Shown: positions 1 to 7,159 of the stretch, one piece after another | How the letters are laid out: each line of letters begins with the position of its first letter | Position numbering within the stretch: position 1 is the stretch's first letter | Assembly: GCA_026991065.1 (NCBI GenBank) | Contig: JALXCG010000128.1 | Span: forward strand, 1 to 8,063 | Direction: 5' to 3' | Source: Gemmatimonadota bacterium | GTDB taxonomy: Bacteria > GCA-2686955 | DNA: 8,063 bases | The notes under the pieces: model-generated | The model's input: only the letters and a program-made list of their open reading frames with translations | Told to the model about the DNA's origin: nothing | Databases searched by the model: none | Program-made: the position numbers and the translations under genes

Positions 1-1359
1 GCGTGAGACTCCGATGCCATAACATCCCATCACCAACGGCCGGCTCTTGCCTTCCGCGTTCAGGAAGGTGGCGCCCATGGCGGCCGAGTATTTGGTGCCC
101 AGCTTGAAGATGTGCCCCACTTCGATTCCGCGGCGCTCGCCAAGAGGCTGACCGCAGCGCGGACACCCCTCACCGGCGCGGGCGAGGCGGAAATCAGCAT
201 AGGTCGGCTCAGGGCAGTCGCGGCCGAAGTTCACGTCGAGGGCGTGGCGATGGTTCTGGTTCACGCCGCAGAGAACATTCGTCATCCCCTGAACCGTCAG
301 GTCGGCGACAATCTGGAAATCACCCTGCAGGCCGATGGGACCGGCGAAACCAACCTCGGCGCCGGTGCGGGCGAGGATCTCCTCTTCCGTCGCCGGGCGC
401 AGGGTCAGGCCACCGACCACGTTGAGGAGTTTGATCTCGTTGATCTCCTGGTCGCCACGGATCATGGCGACAACCGCTTGCTCGCGATCGGCATGAATCG
501 CCGTGTAGTGAATGGTTTTGACCATGCGTTCCGCGGAGAGTTCCGGGAAGAACGCCACCAGTTCATCCACGGTGCGGATGTTGGGAGTCTCTTCGATGTG
601 CATGGGCCGCGGCGCATCGCCGGCCGGGGGCGCGAAGCGGGAGGAAGCTTTTTCGCTGTTCGCCGAATAACCGCAGGAGGCGCAAAAGATGATCGCGTCT
701 TCACCCACGTCGGCCGCGATCATGAACTCCTGCGACCCGGTTCCACCGATATCTCCGGAGTCGGCATCGACCACCAGGGTCTCCAGCCCGATCCGGGCGA
801 ACAGGCGGTGGTAGGCGCGCGCCATCACGTCGTAGGAGTGATCCAGCCCCTCCTGATCGGCATCAAAAGAGTAGGCGTCCTTCATCAGGAACTCTTTGAC
901 CCGCATCAGGCCGAAGCGGGGCCGAATCTCGTCGCGGAACTTCGTGTGAATCTGGTAGTAATTCACCGGCAACTGCTTGTGGGAGCGGATGATGGAGCGG
1001 GCGTAGTCGGTGATGATCTCTTCGTGGGTGGGCCCGAGGCACATCTCCGCTCCGCGCCGATCACGCAGCGTGAACATGGTGTTGCTCTTGACGTAGCCAT
1101 CCCAGCGACCGGAGTCTTCCCAGACTTTGCGATCCTGGAGAATCGGCATCTGCACTTCAAGGGCGCCGGCACGATCCATCTCTTCCCGGATGATCTGTTC
1201 GATCTTGCGCAGCACGCGCCACATGAGCGGCGTGTAGAGATAGCGCCCGGCACCCGATTTGTGGATCAGCCCGGCACGCTGGAGGAGGCGATGACTGGCA
1301 ACCTCCGCGTCGGCGGGGTCTTCACGATAAGTCACGATGTTCATGGCGGATGCGCGCAT
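1..1359 (-). CDS. proS: Prolyl-tRNA synthetase, bacterial type with editing domain (3' end beyond window)
   Basis: This class II aminoacyl-tRNA synthetase charges tRNA-Pro with proline in the cytoplasm. I translated 453 codons in frame to base 1, with no stop, so the C-terminal anticodon-binding domain (roughly 120 residues in the family) lies outside the window. Seen: the N-terminal MRAS start followed by EDPADAEVASHRLLQRAG (residues 13-30), the RYLYTP region (39-44), LGPTHEE (108-114), motif 2 TKFRDEIRPRFGLMR (139-153), KEFLMKDAYSF (155-165), the inserted editing domain from about residue 220 to 410 with EVGFAGPIGL (335-344), then RGIEVGHIFKLGTKYS (410-425) and motif 3 GCYGIGVSR (445-453). 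Two CxxC pairs (226-229, 399-402) flank the insert; they could bind a metal, but that is inference. The start at 1359 matches the usual family N-terminus, with a modest AGGA 10 nt upstream; an in-frame ATG at 1344 is less likely. It lies 31 nt after the flippase gene. Confidence 0.97.
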   Translation of the reverse strand, partial: MRASAMNIVTYREDPADAEVASHRLLQRAGLIHKSGAGRYLYTPLMWRVLRKIEQIIREEMDRAGALEVQMPILQDRKVWEDSGRWDGYVKSNTMFTLRDRRGAEMCLGPTHEEIITDYARSIIRSHKQLPVNYYQIHTKFRDEIRPRFGLMRVKEFLMKDAYSFDADQEGLDHSYDVMARAYHRLFARIGLETLVVDADSGDIGGTGSQEFMIAADVGEDAIIFCASCGYSANSEKASSRFAPPAGDAPRPMHIEETPNIRTVDELVAFFPELSAERMVKTIHYTAIHADREQAVVAMIRGDQEINEIKLLNVVGGLTLRPATEEEILARTGAEVGFAGPIGLQGDFQIVADLTVQGMTNVLCGVNQNHRHALDVNFGRDCPEPTYADFRLARAGEGCPRCGQPLGERRGIEVGHIFKLGTKYSAAMGATFLNAEGKSRPLVMGCYGIGVSR

Positions 1360-1390
1360 GGGGTCGGAATCCTGGTGCGGTGGCGACGCT
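1360..1390 (-). other. Short intergenic gap between flippase and proS, with proS ribosome binding site
   Basis: This 31-nt stretch is the only true gap between genes in the window. Read on the minus strand it carries an AGGA at 1373-1370, ten bases before the proS ATG, which may act as a weak Shine-Dalgarno. I see no convincing -35/-10 promoter pair inside it, and it is too short to hold both a strong terminator and a full promoter. ProS is therefore either read through from the glycan operon or transcribed from a promoter within the end of the flippase gene. Confidence 0.55.
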
Positions 1391-2767
1391 TCAGCGATGA
1401 AAAGCGCTGCGCTCGGTGGAGGAGTTGCTTGAAGCGAGAAGACCGAAGCCTAGTGGAGTCGAAGAAGTCGCGTCAATGCACCTCATCAGGCGGGCAATGT
1501 CGTCGCGGCGGGGCAGGAGTATTTCCGGGAGTGGCGCTCCGGTCAGGCGGCGGAACGCCTGGGTGCAGACCGCCGCATGCACACCGTAGGAGAGTGTTGT
1601 GGCGATCGCCGCGCCGATCAATCCCCAAAGCGGTATGCAGAGGAGGTCGAGCAGGATCGTGGCGATCAACGAGTAGCCCGACGCGCGCGCGGCCAGAGCC
1701 GGGCGGCCGACGCCGCTCAGATACTTCGACAGGACCTTCGACACAGTCAGCAAGAGGGTGCCGGGGAGGAGCCCCAGCAGCGGCAGCCAGGCCGGAAGAA
1801 AGGCACTGCCGTAGAGGATCCGGATCAGCAGAGACCCGGCGGCGCCGATGATGCAGGCAACCGGGGTCGCCGCCGCGAGGCTGATGCGACAGGCGGATGC
1901 CGCGGCGGCGCGCGCACTTCCGGGATCTCCGCGCGCGATGCGCGGCAGCAGAACCGTGCCGACAGCGTCCGGTACGAACCAGACGATCTCGGCCAGCGCG
2001 ATTGCGACTGTATAGATGCCGGTCGCCAGCGGGCCGAGAAAGACCCCGACGAGGAGAAGATCGAGACGCAGATTCAGGTGCTGGGCCAGATTGCCGGCGT
2101 GTTCCTGGAGACCGAAGCGCAACATGTCCGGCTGCAGGCGGGGAAGTTCGAGGAAGCGGCCGGACCCGGTGCCGGTTTCCGCCCGGATCATCTGCCACAC
2201 ACAGAAGAGGAGGTACGAGACAGTGGCGGCGGTGGCCAGGAGAGAGGCCAGAAAGGCGCCCTTGATCCCCCACCCGAGGCCGCAAAGAAGAGCAACAACG
2301 GCCGGCAGTTGCACCACCGGGCCGACCAGGAGTCCACGGTCGTAGGCCCGCAGCAGGCCGGCGCCGCGGAGCAGACCGTTCAGGACATAGATGGTCAGAT
2401 TCAGGGGCAACATCAACGCCGCGGCAAAGAGAAGAGCGCTGCCGGCGAGTTCCCGGCCGGGAAGGATGCCGGCGAACTCCAGCCCCAGAACCGCGGCCAT
2501 CCCGACTGCGCCGCAGAGCAGGACGATGGCAACGCCATGGGCGATTCGCCGGGCCAGCGAAACGCGCGAACCGCGCACAACAAGGGCCGCTTCGGTTCCC
2601 AGGCTGGTCAGGCGGGCTCCCAGCAGGGGCGCCAGCATGAGAAGCGCAAAAGCTCCCTTGTCGGCGACACCCAGTGCGCGGGTGACGACAATGCTCGTTA
2701 CCAGGGCTACCGCCGCCTGGGAGAGGCGCACAGCGAAGTTGCGCAGAGCGGAGCGGGAGTGGCTCAC
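1391..2767 (-). CDS. Wzx/MATE-like polysaccharide (lipid-linked glycan) flippase
   Basis: This is a very hydrophobic 458-residue protein with about 12 predicted membrane segments spread over residues 14-405. It resembles the Wzx/RfbX branch of the MOP flippase superfamily, which moves undecaprenyl-diphosphate-linked sugars from the cytoplasmic to the outer face of the inner membrane. Supporting features: an N-terminal RNFAVRLSQ helix followed by VVTRALGVADKGAFALLM (28-45), the typical RLDLLLVGVFLGPLATGIYTVA stretch around 234-255, a WFVPDAVGTVLLPRIA segment (263-278), and a late LYGSAFLPAWLPL region (318-330). The start is placed at a GTG whose last two bases begin the TGA of the preceding ligase gene (GTGA overlap, 2767-2764). 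The open frame extends 13 codons further upstream to another GTG at 2806, but that would overlap the ligase by 43 nt. A weak GGGA lies 8 nt before the chosen start. The last 30 or so residues are Ser/Thr-rich and look unconserved. Substrate unknown. Confidence 0.88.
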   Translation of the reverse strand: MSHSRSALRNFAVRLSQAAVALVTSIVVTRALGVADKGAFALLMLAPLLGARLTSLGTEAALVVRGSRVSLARRIAHGVAIVLLCGAVGMAAVLGLEFAGILPGRELAGSALLFAAALMLPLNLTIYVLNGLLRGAGLLRAYDRGLLVGPVVQLPAVVALLCGLGWGIKGAFLASLLATAATVSYLLFCVWQMIRAETGTGSGRFLELPRLQPDMLRFGLQEHAGNLAQHLNLRLDLLLVGVFLGPLATGIYTVAIALAEIVWFVPDAVGTVLLPRIARGDPGSARAAAASACRISLAAATPVACIIGAAGSLLIRILYGSAFLPAWLPLLGLLPGTLLLTVSKVLSKYLSGVGRPALAARASGYSLIATILLDLLCIPLWGLIGAAIATTLSYGVHAAVCTQAFRRLTGAPLPEILLPRRDDIARLMRCIDATSSTPLGFGLLASSNSSTERSAFHR

Positions 2768-4281
2768 GGGGATTTTCCCAGCCGCTCCGGCGCGGATGAC
2801 GACCACCCGGCCCCGGGCGGTGAGCTGCGCCCTCCTCGCCGCGACGACCGTTTGTCGTCCCCCGCAAACGCCTCATCGTGATGGGCCAGAAGAGCCGCCG
2901 CGAACCAGAAAAGTGTCGCCAGTTGATAGGTGGCAAAGGGCACGTGCGAAGTAGACATCACCAACTGCACCAGCACAATGCTGGCCAGGGCAACGGCCCG
3001 GTCGGCGGCCGCTGAAGCACCCCGCGCCAGGGCGCGGCGACGCAGATCCCAGGCGCGCCGAAAAACCCGCCAGATAAGACTGATGAAGACCGCAAACCCG
3101 ATCACGCCGTAGTGGATCAGCACGGCCAGGTAGTCGTTGTGCACCGGCATTCCGGCGCCGCGCACGGCGGGAACCGCGGCGAAGTTCTCCGGGGAGAACT
3201 GGCTCGCCAGGTAGCGGAAGTTCTCGTAGCCAAAACCGAAGATCAACTCCCAACTGCCCGACGAAAGCATCTTCCAGGCGGTGTCGACCAGGGTCAGCCG
3301 ATAAACCACCGAAGATGAGTTCATGACCCCCTCGGCCACGGTTTCCCGCACCAGAAAGAAGGGCAGGAGGGCAGCACAGGAGACAGCGCCGATCACTCCA
3401 AAGAGCAAGAATCGACTCATCCTCCCCTGATGCAACTGCGCCAGAACAAGAACCGCGGCAATCGCCAGATAGGCGGCGCGTGAAATGGTGAAGAACACCG
3501 CCAGCGCCATCATGAACAGCGCCCCCCAGACCCAAACGCGACGGGTACCGCCCGCGTGGCGGGCCAGCAGGGTCATGCCGATCACAACGAAAGCACCCGC
3601 ATTGTTGGGATTCACGAACGGGCCGGAGACCCGGTAGGTTGCGGTGGTGGCATAGTCGTTCCAGCCGGCCAACGCACCATCGGGGTTGAAGATATTGACC
3701 TGGATCACACGCTCGATGCAGAGGAACAGGGCAATGACGATGGCACTCCAGGCAAGCACATCCAGCAGATCATCGACATCGCGCCCGCGTAGCGGGAGTG
3801 AGCGAGTGGCAAAGTAGATCAACATCGGAACCAGGGTGGAGGCAAAGTAGAGATCGAAAGATTCACCAAAGCCGAGAACCGAGCGAAAGAGCGAAAAGAA
3901 GGTGATCAGAAGGAAGGCCGCGGCCAAACCATCCATGCGGGTGAAACGGCGACGCACTGTGCCGTGAAAGGTCCAGGCGTGGGCCAGCGCAAGCAAGAGA
4001 AGAATCAGAAATCCACGACCGCCTTGCAGCCGTACCGGGAAGAAGGAATCCAGGAGCGGGCTACTGAAAGGCAATTGCACCAGGAAGAGCGACAACGCCA
4101 CCACTGGCCGACGCACCGCATAGGCGCAGAGTAAGAATGCCGGAAGTGCGAGCACCGCGACCAGAGGAGCGGCGGCGACAGTTGAGCCGGCCAGGCCGCA
4201 GAGGAAGAACAGTAGCAACACAATCCAAAGGTCCGGCCGGCGCGGGAACGATCGCAGATGGACATCCAGTCCTACGCCCAT
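2764..4281 (-). CDS. O-antigen ligase/polymerase family membrane protein (Wzy_C/WaaL/PglL superfamily)
   Basis: This is a 505-residue polytopic inner-membrane protein with about 12 hydrophobic segments between residues 18 and 466. Family features seen are RVSGPFVNPNNAGAF (217-231, the usual G-x-F-x-NPN signature), TISRAAYLA (265-273), and a large periplasmic-type loop (about 312-385) with GFGYENF (349-355) and then HNDYLAVLIHYGVIG (381-395). The HN motif and a nearby GxxG-type segment are typical of enzymes that use an undecaprenyl-linked glycan at the periplasmic face. Family members polymerise repeats (Wzy), ligate O-antigen to lipid A core (WaaL) or transfer glycans to protein (PglL); sequence alone does not separate these here. 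The tail (470-505) is polar and probably disordered. The start at ATG 4281 has a strong AGGAG 7 nt upstream and follows directly on the methyltransferase (10-nt overlap). The frame stays open for 64 more codons, but that extension is Arg-rich and lies inside the methyltransferase gene, so I rejected it. Confidence 0.88.
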   Translation of the reverse strand: MGVGLDVHLRSFPRRPDLWIVLLLFFLCGLAGSTVAAAPLVAVLALPAFLLCAYAVRRPVVALSLFLVQLPFSSPLLDSFFPVRLQGGRGFLILLLLALAHAWTFHGTVRRRFTRMDGLAAAFLLITFFSLFRSVLGFGESFDLYFASTLVPMLIYFATRSLPLRGRDVDDLLDVLAWSAIVIALFLCIERVIQVNIFNPDGALAGWNDYATTATYRVSGPFVNPNNAGAFVVIGMTLLARHAGGTRRVWVWGALFMMALAVFFTISRAAYLAIAAVLVLAQLHQGRMSRFLLFGVIGAVSCAALLPFFLVRETVAEGVMNSSSVVYRLTLVDTAWKMLSSGSWELIFGFGYENFRYLASQFSPENFAAVPAVRGAGMPVHNDYLAVLIHYGVIGFAVFISLIWRVFRRAWDLRRRALARGASAAADRAVALASIVLVQLVMSTSHVPFATYQLATLFWFAAALLAHHDEAFAGDDKRSSRRGGRSSPPGAGWSSSAPERLGKSP

Positions 4282-5384
4282 GGCGACGCTCCTCCCGCTT
4301 CGTTCTCGGCGAAGGCCGACCGCGACCCGGCAGCGACGCATTCCTCCGGGGCGCCGGGCAGCGCAAGCACCCGGGACGACAGCTCGGCGGCGTTCGAAGC
4401 GACGCCGACGCGCCACACGCCTCCACACGCCAGTGCTTTCAGCCAGCCACGATCGCCAAAGCGACGCACCCATGGATCCAGGCGGCAGTCGATGCGTTCA
4501 CGCAGGCCGGGGCTGAACTCATCCAGCAACGCGACCGGTATGACCGAGCTGGCCCGATGCTCCAGAACCTGAAGCCCCGCGTTCTGAAAAAGGGCGCGCC
4601 AGGCGGCCTCCCGCGAAGCGCGGAACTCGGTGCGCGAATCGGGATAGACACCATGTGGGGGAAGGGCGGGAAAGTGCGGATAGTGGTGGCGAAAGCGCGC
4701 CCAGTAGTGCAACAAGCGGCGAGGATGCTGCGACCACCGCCCCGCTGACTCCGCCTGGGATTGAGAAGTGCCGAGAGAGGCTGTGAGATCCGCCGCGGTT
4801 GCTGCCGCGGAACTCTCGCCTGAAACGGTTGGCCCGCGTTTGGCCAGCGCCGATTGAAGGATCTCGCGGAGCGTGTGTGGATAGTACCAGAGCGGTGCCC
4901 AGAGGCGTTCGACCGCCCCCGGAAGCAGAAGCAGCGCCTGCCCCCCCGGGGCCAGGACCCGCGCGATCTCCCGGCAGGCCCGGGCTCGATCGCCGACGTG
5001 CTCCAGCACATAGGCACTGAAAAGCAGATCCACGCTGCGGCTCGCCAGCGGGAGTTGGGTGGCGCTGCCGGCCAACAGAGTCACCGGCAGATCGAGTCGG
5101 CGACACAGCGCCCGGGCCCGCGCCATTCCCAATGAGTGGGTCTCCGGGTCCGCCTGCGGAAGATCGAGCGCCAAGGTCTCTTCGGCCAGGGTCGAGAGCA
5201 GTCCCGCAAGGAATCCAATGCCGCAACCGACCTCAACCACGCGCCCCAGCGAAGTACGCACTCCTGCGCCGGCCAGGGCCCGCTCCAGCTCCGCCGCGCG
5301 CAGGCGAAAATAGTGGGGCCAGGGCGCCAGATCGGCGGCGCGGCTTTCCGCCAGCCGGACCAGCTCTTGCCAGGAGGATCTCAC
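4272..5384 (-). CDS. Class I SAM-dependent methyltransferase (Methyltransf_11 type) with long C-terminal region
   Basis: This 370-residue, apparently cytosolic protein should transfer a methyl group from S-adenosylmethionine. The N-terminal half is a Rossmann-type methyltransferase: motif I VVEVGCGIGFLA (49-60), an acidic residue after strand 2 (LALD, 71-74), GSATQLPLASRSVDLLFSAY (106-125) and VLEHV (126-130), then REIARVLAPGGQALLLLPG (138-156). These place it among small-molecule methyltransferases common in polysaccharide loci, where they methylate sugars or terminal residues. From about 157 it departs from the minimal fold: a Trp/Tyr-rich stretch (161-170), an Ala/Ser/Thr-rich probable linker (188-214), a basic aromatic segment HYWARFRHHYPHFP (226-239), and a further 130 residues I cannot assign. 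The GTG start overlaps the TGA of the upstream glycosyltransferase (GTGA, 5384-5381) and has AAAGG 8 nt upstream. The stop overlaps the ligase start by 10 nt. The acceptor is unknown. Confidence 0.88.
   Translation of the reverse strand: MRSSWQELVRLAESRAADLAPWPHYFRLRAAELERALAGAGVRTSLGRVVEVGCGIGFLAGLLSTLAEETLALDLPQADPETHSLGMARARALCRRLDLPVTLLAGSATQLPLASRSVDLLFSAYVLEHVGDRARACREIARVLAPGGQALLLLPGAVERLWAPLWYYPHTLREILQSALAKRGPTVSGESSAAATAADLTASLGTSQSQAESAGRWSQHPRRLLHYWARFRHHYPHFPALPPHGVYPDSRTEFRASREAAWRALFQNAGLQVLEHRASSVIPVALLDEFSPGLRERIDCRLDPWVRRFGDRGWLKALACGGVWRVGVASNAAELSSRVLALPGAPEECVAAGSRSAFAENEAGGASPWA
4282..4296 (-). promoter_or_regulatory. Shine-Dalgarno for the ligase-family gene, inside the methyltransferase 3' end
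   Basis: On the minus strand GGGAGGAG occupies 4296-4289, followed by a 7-nt spacer and ATG at 4281. This is the best ribosome binding site in the window and decides the ligase start against the longer open frame. The same bases encode the last residues (GGAS) of the methyltransferase, whose TAG stop is at 4274-4272, so ribosomes ending the upstream gene pass over the new start. Confidence 0.8.
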
Positions 5385-7159
5385 GAGTCCCGCCTTTCAC
5401 CGCCGGAAGCGACCGCCCGTGGTAACGCGGGATCAAAATGCAGAATCGTGATGGTGGGGCCCGCGCAGCGCCACGGCAGAGGCGCAAACTGCGCCACAAC
5501 CTGCCCGGTGCGCCAGATTTCCGCATAGAGCGCCGCGGTAGCCGGCACCACTTTCCAGGCGTCGCCGGAGCGATAGTTGTCGGCGATGCGACTGGTCAGC
5601 ACCGCCCACTCCACGCCCGCCGCGCGGTAGGCGGCCAGGTCGGTCACTGCCTGAGAAGCACCGATGTAGTGGGGATGATAGGTGGGGCCTGCTCGCCGGG
5701 CGCACGCCGGAATCGCGAACTCTTTCAGGTAGCGAGCCTTTCCGGGATCGCTCCGGGTGTAATGGTCAAGCTGTGCCGCCAGGTGGTCGGCGGAAACCGC
5801 GATTGGCGCGGTCTGCGCGGCGGGAAAAGTGCGATTCCCCGCAAGCAGGATCCCCGCGCCGTCGGCGACGTGGGACTCGATCCAGCGCAGTGCCGCCAGC
5901 CGCGTGTCATCCCGGCAAACCTCGACATCCCAGCGCAGGCTGCGCAGCGCCGGCTCCGCCAGACACGTGCCGCCCAAGAGGAGGACGACGAGCGATGGCG
6001 CCACCGCTGCCTTGGCCGGGAATCGAGTCAGGCGCGCCCCTACAATCTCCAGCGCTTCCCCCGCAAAAATCGCAAGAACCGGCAAGACCGGTACAATGTA
6101 ACGATGCACGGCAACCGTTCGGGAAGAAGCCAATACCGCAAGATAGGGCAACGCAAAGCTCAGCATGAGAATCTGCGTGCGGCGTTCGCGACTGCTGGCC
6201 CAGCCTGCGTCCGCCTGCGACGGCCAAGCCGCCATGAGAACACCGCCAAGCGCGAGCAGCGTCCCTCCCCAACCAAAAGCGAGCTGTAGCGCCTCGAAAT
6301 AGAAGGCGGGGCCGCGGCGGCCGCCGAGCATCGCCACCTGGAAAAGCGCGGGCGCGCTTTCTCCACTGAAGCTGCCGCTGAAGAAGCCCCAGATCTCTCT
6401 TGCGTTGACCCAGATACCGGGGTTCCCGATGCCGTAGACCAGCGCCGCCACCCAAATTGCCTGGAGTAAGCGCCCAAGACGCTGCCGCGGCGGCAACTTC
6501 AAAACCCAATGCGCGAGCACCAGGGGCAGAACCAGCGCGGCTCCCGTGATCTTGGTCATGGTCGCGAAGCCAAGGAGTGCTCCGCTCCACCGGGAACCGC
6601 GCATCCCGGCGGCCGGCAGATCCCGCAACGTCAGGAGCAGAAGAAGCGCCAGGAAACCAAGCGGGACTTCGAGGCCGATCAACTGGCTCTCTTTGACATG
6701 CAGGAACGAAACCGCGAGCAGCGCCGCGCTGAACAAAGCAGCACTGCGCCGTTCCGAACCACGCCATACCAGGACCACCGTGGCCGCGCCGAAAAGGGCA
6801 ACTGTCGCCCGCCCGATCAACCACGGCAGAGTTGGATCTGTCGCCAGAAGCCGCCCAAAGTCGGCCGGACTCTCGAACCTTCCAAGGGCCATGGCTACTG
6901 CCGTGAAAGCCCCATACTCGGCGAAGAGCAAATAGAAGAGACCGCCCTTGAGCGCTCTGTTCAACTCCAGGTCAATGCCACCGGTTCCCAGGCGCAGCGC
7001 GCGGAACACCTCCAGAGCTTCGTCGGCATGGAAGAGATGCGGTAGCCCGTAGCCGATCCCGACCATGCGCAATACCAGAGCAAGCAACAGGAGCGGCACA
7101 AAACCGGAACGTAGACGCCCAAGAAAAGAAGGCCCGGTGACACCAAGATTGCGCGTCAT
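5381..7159 (-). CDS. GT39-like (PMT/ArnT superfamily) integral membrane glycosyltransferase
   Basis: This is a 592-residue multi-spanning membrane protein of the GT-C fold. Such enzymes use a polyprenyl-phosphate-linked sugar as donor and act at the outer face of the cytoplasmic membrane. Seen: a first membrane helix (about 19-38) followed by HADEALEVFRALRL (44-57), whose Asp-Glu pair in the first outer loop matches the catalytic acid region of the family; PWLIGRATVALFGAATVVLVW (112-132); HVKESQLIGLEV (154-165); LLGFATMTKITG (195-206), the family's 'TK' loop; and HRYIVPVLPVLAIFAG (352-367). Residues about 405-592 form a soluble C-terminal domain beginning DDTRLAALRWIESH (417-430). The start chosen is ATG 7159, which overlaps the preceding TGA as TGATG; GTG 7162 (GTGA overlap) and ATG 7177 are in-frame alternatives adding 1 and 6 residues. 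The preceding gene encodes a polyprenyl-phosphate-sugar synthase type enzyme, a natural supplier of the donor. The sugar and acceptor are not determinable. Confidence 0.87.
   Translation of the reverse strand: MTRNLGVTGPSFLGRLRSGFVPLLLLALVLRMVGIGYGLPHLFHADEALEVFRALRLGTGGIDLELNRALKGGLFYLLFAEYGAFTAVAMALGRFESPADFGRLLATDPTLPWLIGRATVALFGAATVVLVWRGSERRSAALFSAALLAVSFLHVKESQLIGLEVPLGFLALLLLLTLRDLPAAGMRGSRWSGALLGFATMTKITGAALVLPLVLAHWVLKLPPRQRLGRLLQAIWVAALVYGIGNPGIWVNAREIWGFFSGSFSGESAPALFQVAMLGGRRGPAFYFEALQLAFGWGGTLLALGGVLMAAWPSQADAGWASSRERRTQILMLSFALPYLAVLASSRTVAVHRYIVPVLPVLAIFAGEALEIVGARLTRFPAKAAVAPSLVVLLLGGTCLAEPALRSLRWDVEVCRDDTRLAALRWIESHVADGAGILLAGNRTFPAAQTAPIAVSADHLAAQLDHYTRSDPGKARYLKEFAIPACARRAGPTYHPHYIGASQAVTDLAAYRAAGVEWAVLTSRIADNYRSGDAWKVVPATAALYAEIWRTGQVVAQFAPLPWRCAGPTITILHFDPALPRAVASGGERRDS
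5385..5397 (-). promoter_or_regulatory. Shine-Dalgarno for the methyltransferase gene, inside the upstream glycosyltransferase
   Basis: AAAGG on the minus strand (5397-5393) lies 8 nt before the GTG at 5384. It supports the GTG start that forms a GTGA overlap with the upstream stop codon, within the last codons of the family-39-like gene. Confidence 0.6.

Noticed and set aside
1400-1415. Possible terminator hairpin before proS (AGCG-CAG-CGCT followed by TTTT on the minus strand)
   Set aside because: The stem is only four base pairs with a short T run, and it lies inside the last codons of the flippase gene. It is too weak to call a terminator.
112-1851. 579-residue plus-strand open frame
   Set aside because: It runs antisense across proS, whose full set of synthetase motifs is on the minus strand, and continues into the flippase gene. 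Its translation has no recognisable domain and degenerates into Arg/Gly-rich sequence. It is a GC-driven shadow.
1577-2881. 434-residue plus-strand open frame
   Set aside because: It is antisense to the flippase gene. The translation is rich in Gln, Arg, Gly and Glu with no membrane or domain signal, as expected from reading a hydrophobic gene backwards.
1473-2936. 487-residue minus-strand open frame in another phase
   Set aside because: It overlaps the flippase almost entirely in a different frame. The composition is Arg/Pro/Gly-rich and lacks domain signatures, while the alternative frame gives a clean 12-helix flippase.
4282-4473. 64-residue N-terminal extension of the ligase-family protein
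   Set aside because: It is Arg-rich, overlaps the methyltransferase coding region, and ignores the strong AGGAG-7-ATG signal at 4296-4279.
5438-6824. Open frames on both strands within the GT39-like gene (for example 5438-6289 plus, 5907-6824 minus)
   Set aside because: They lie wholly inside the gene whose frame shows the GT-C motifs, and their translations are Arg/Ala/Gly-rich without any recognisable family.
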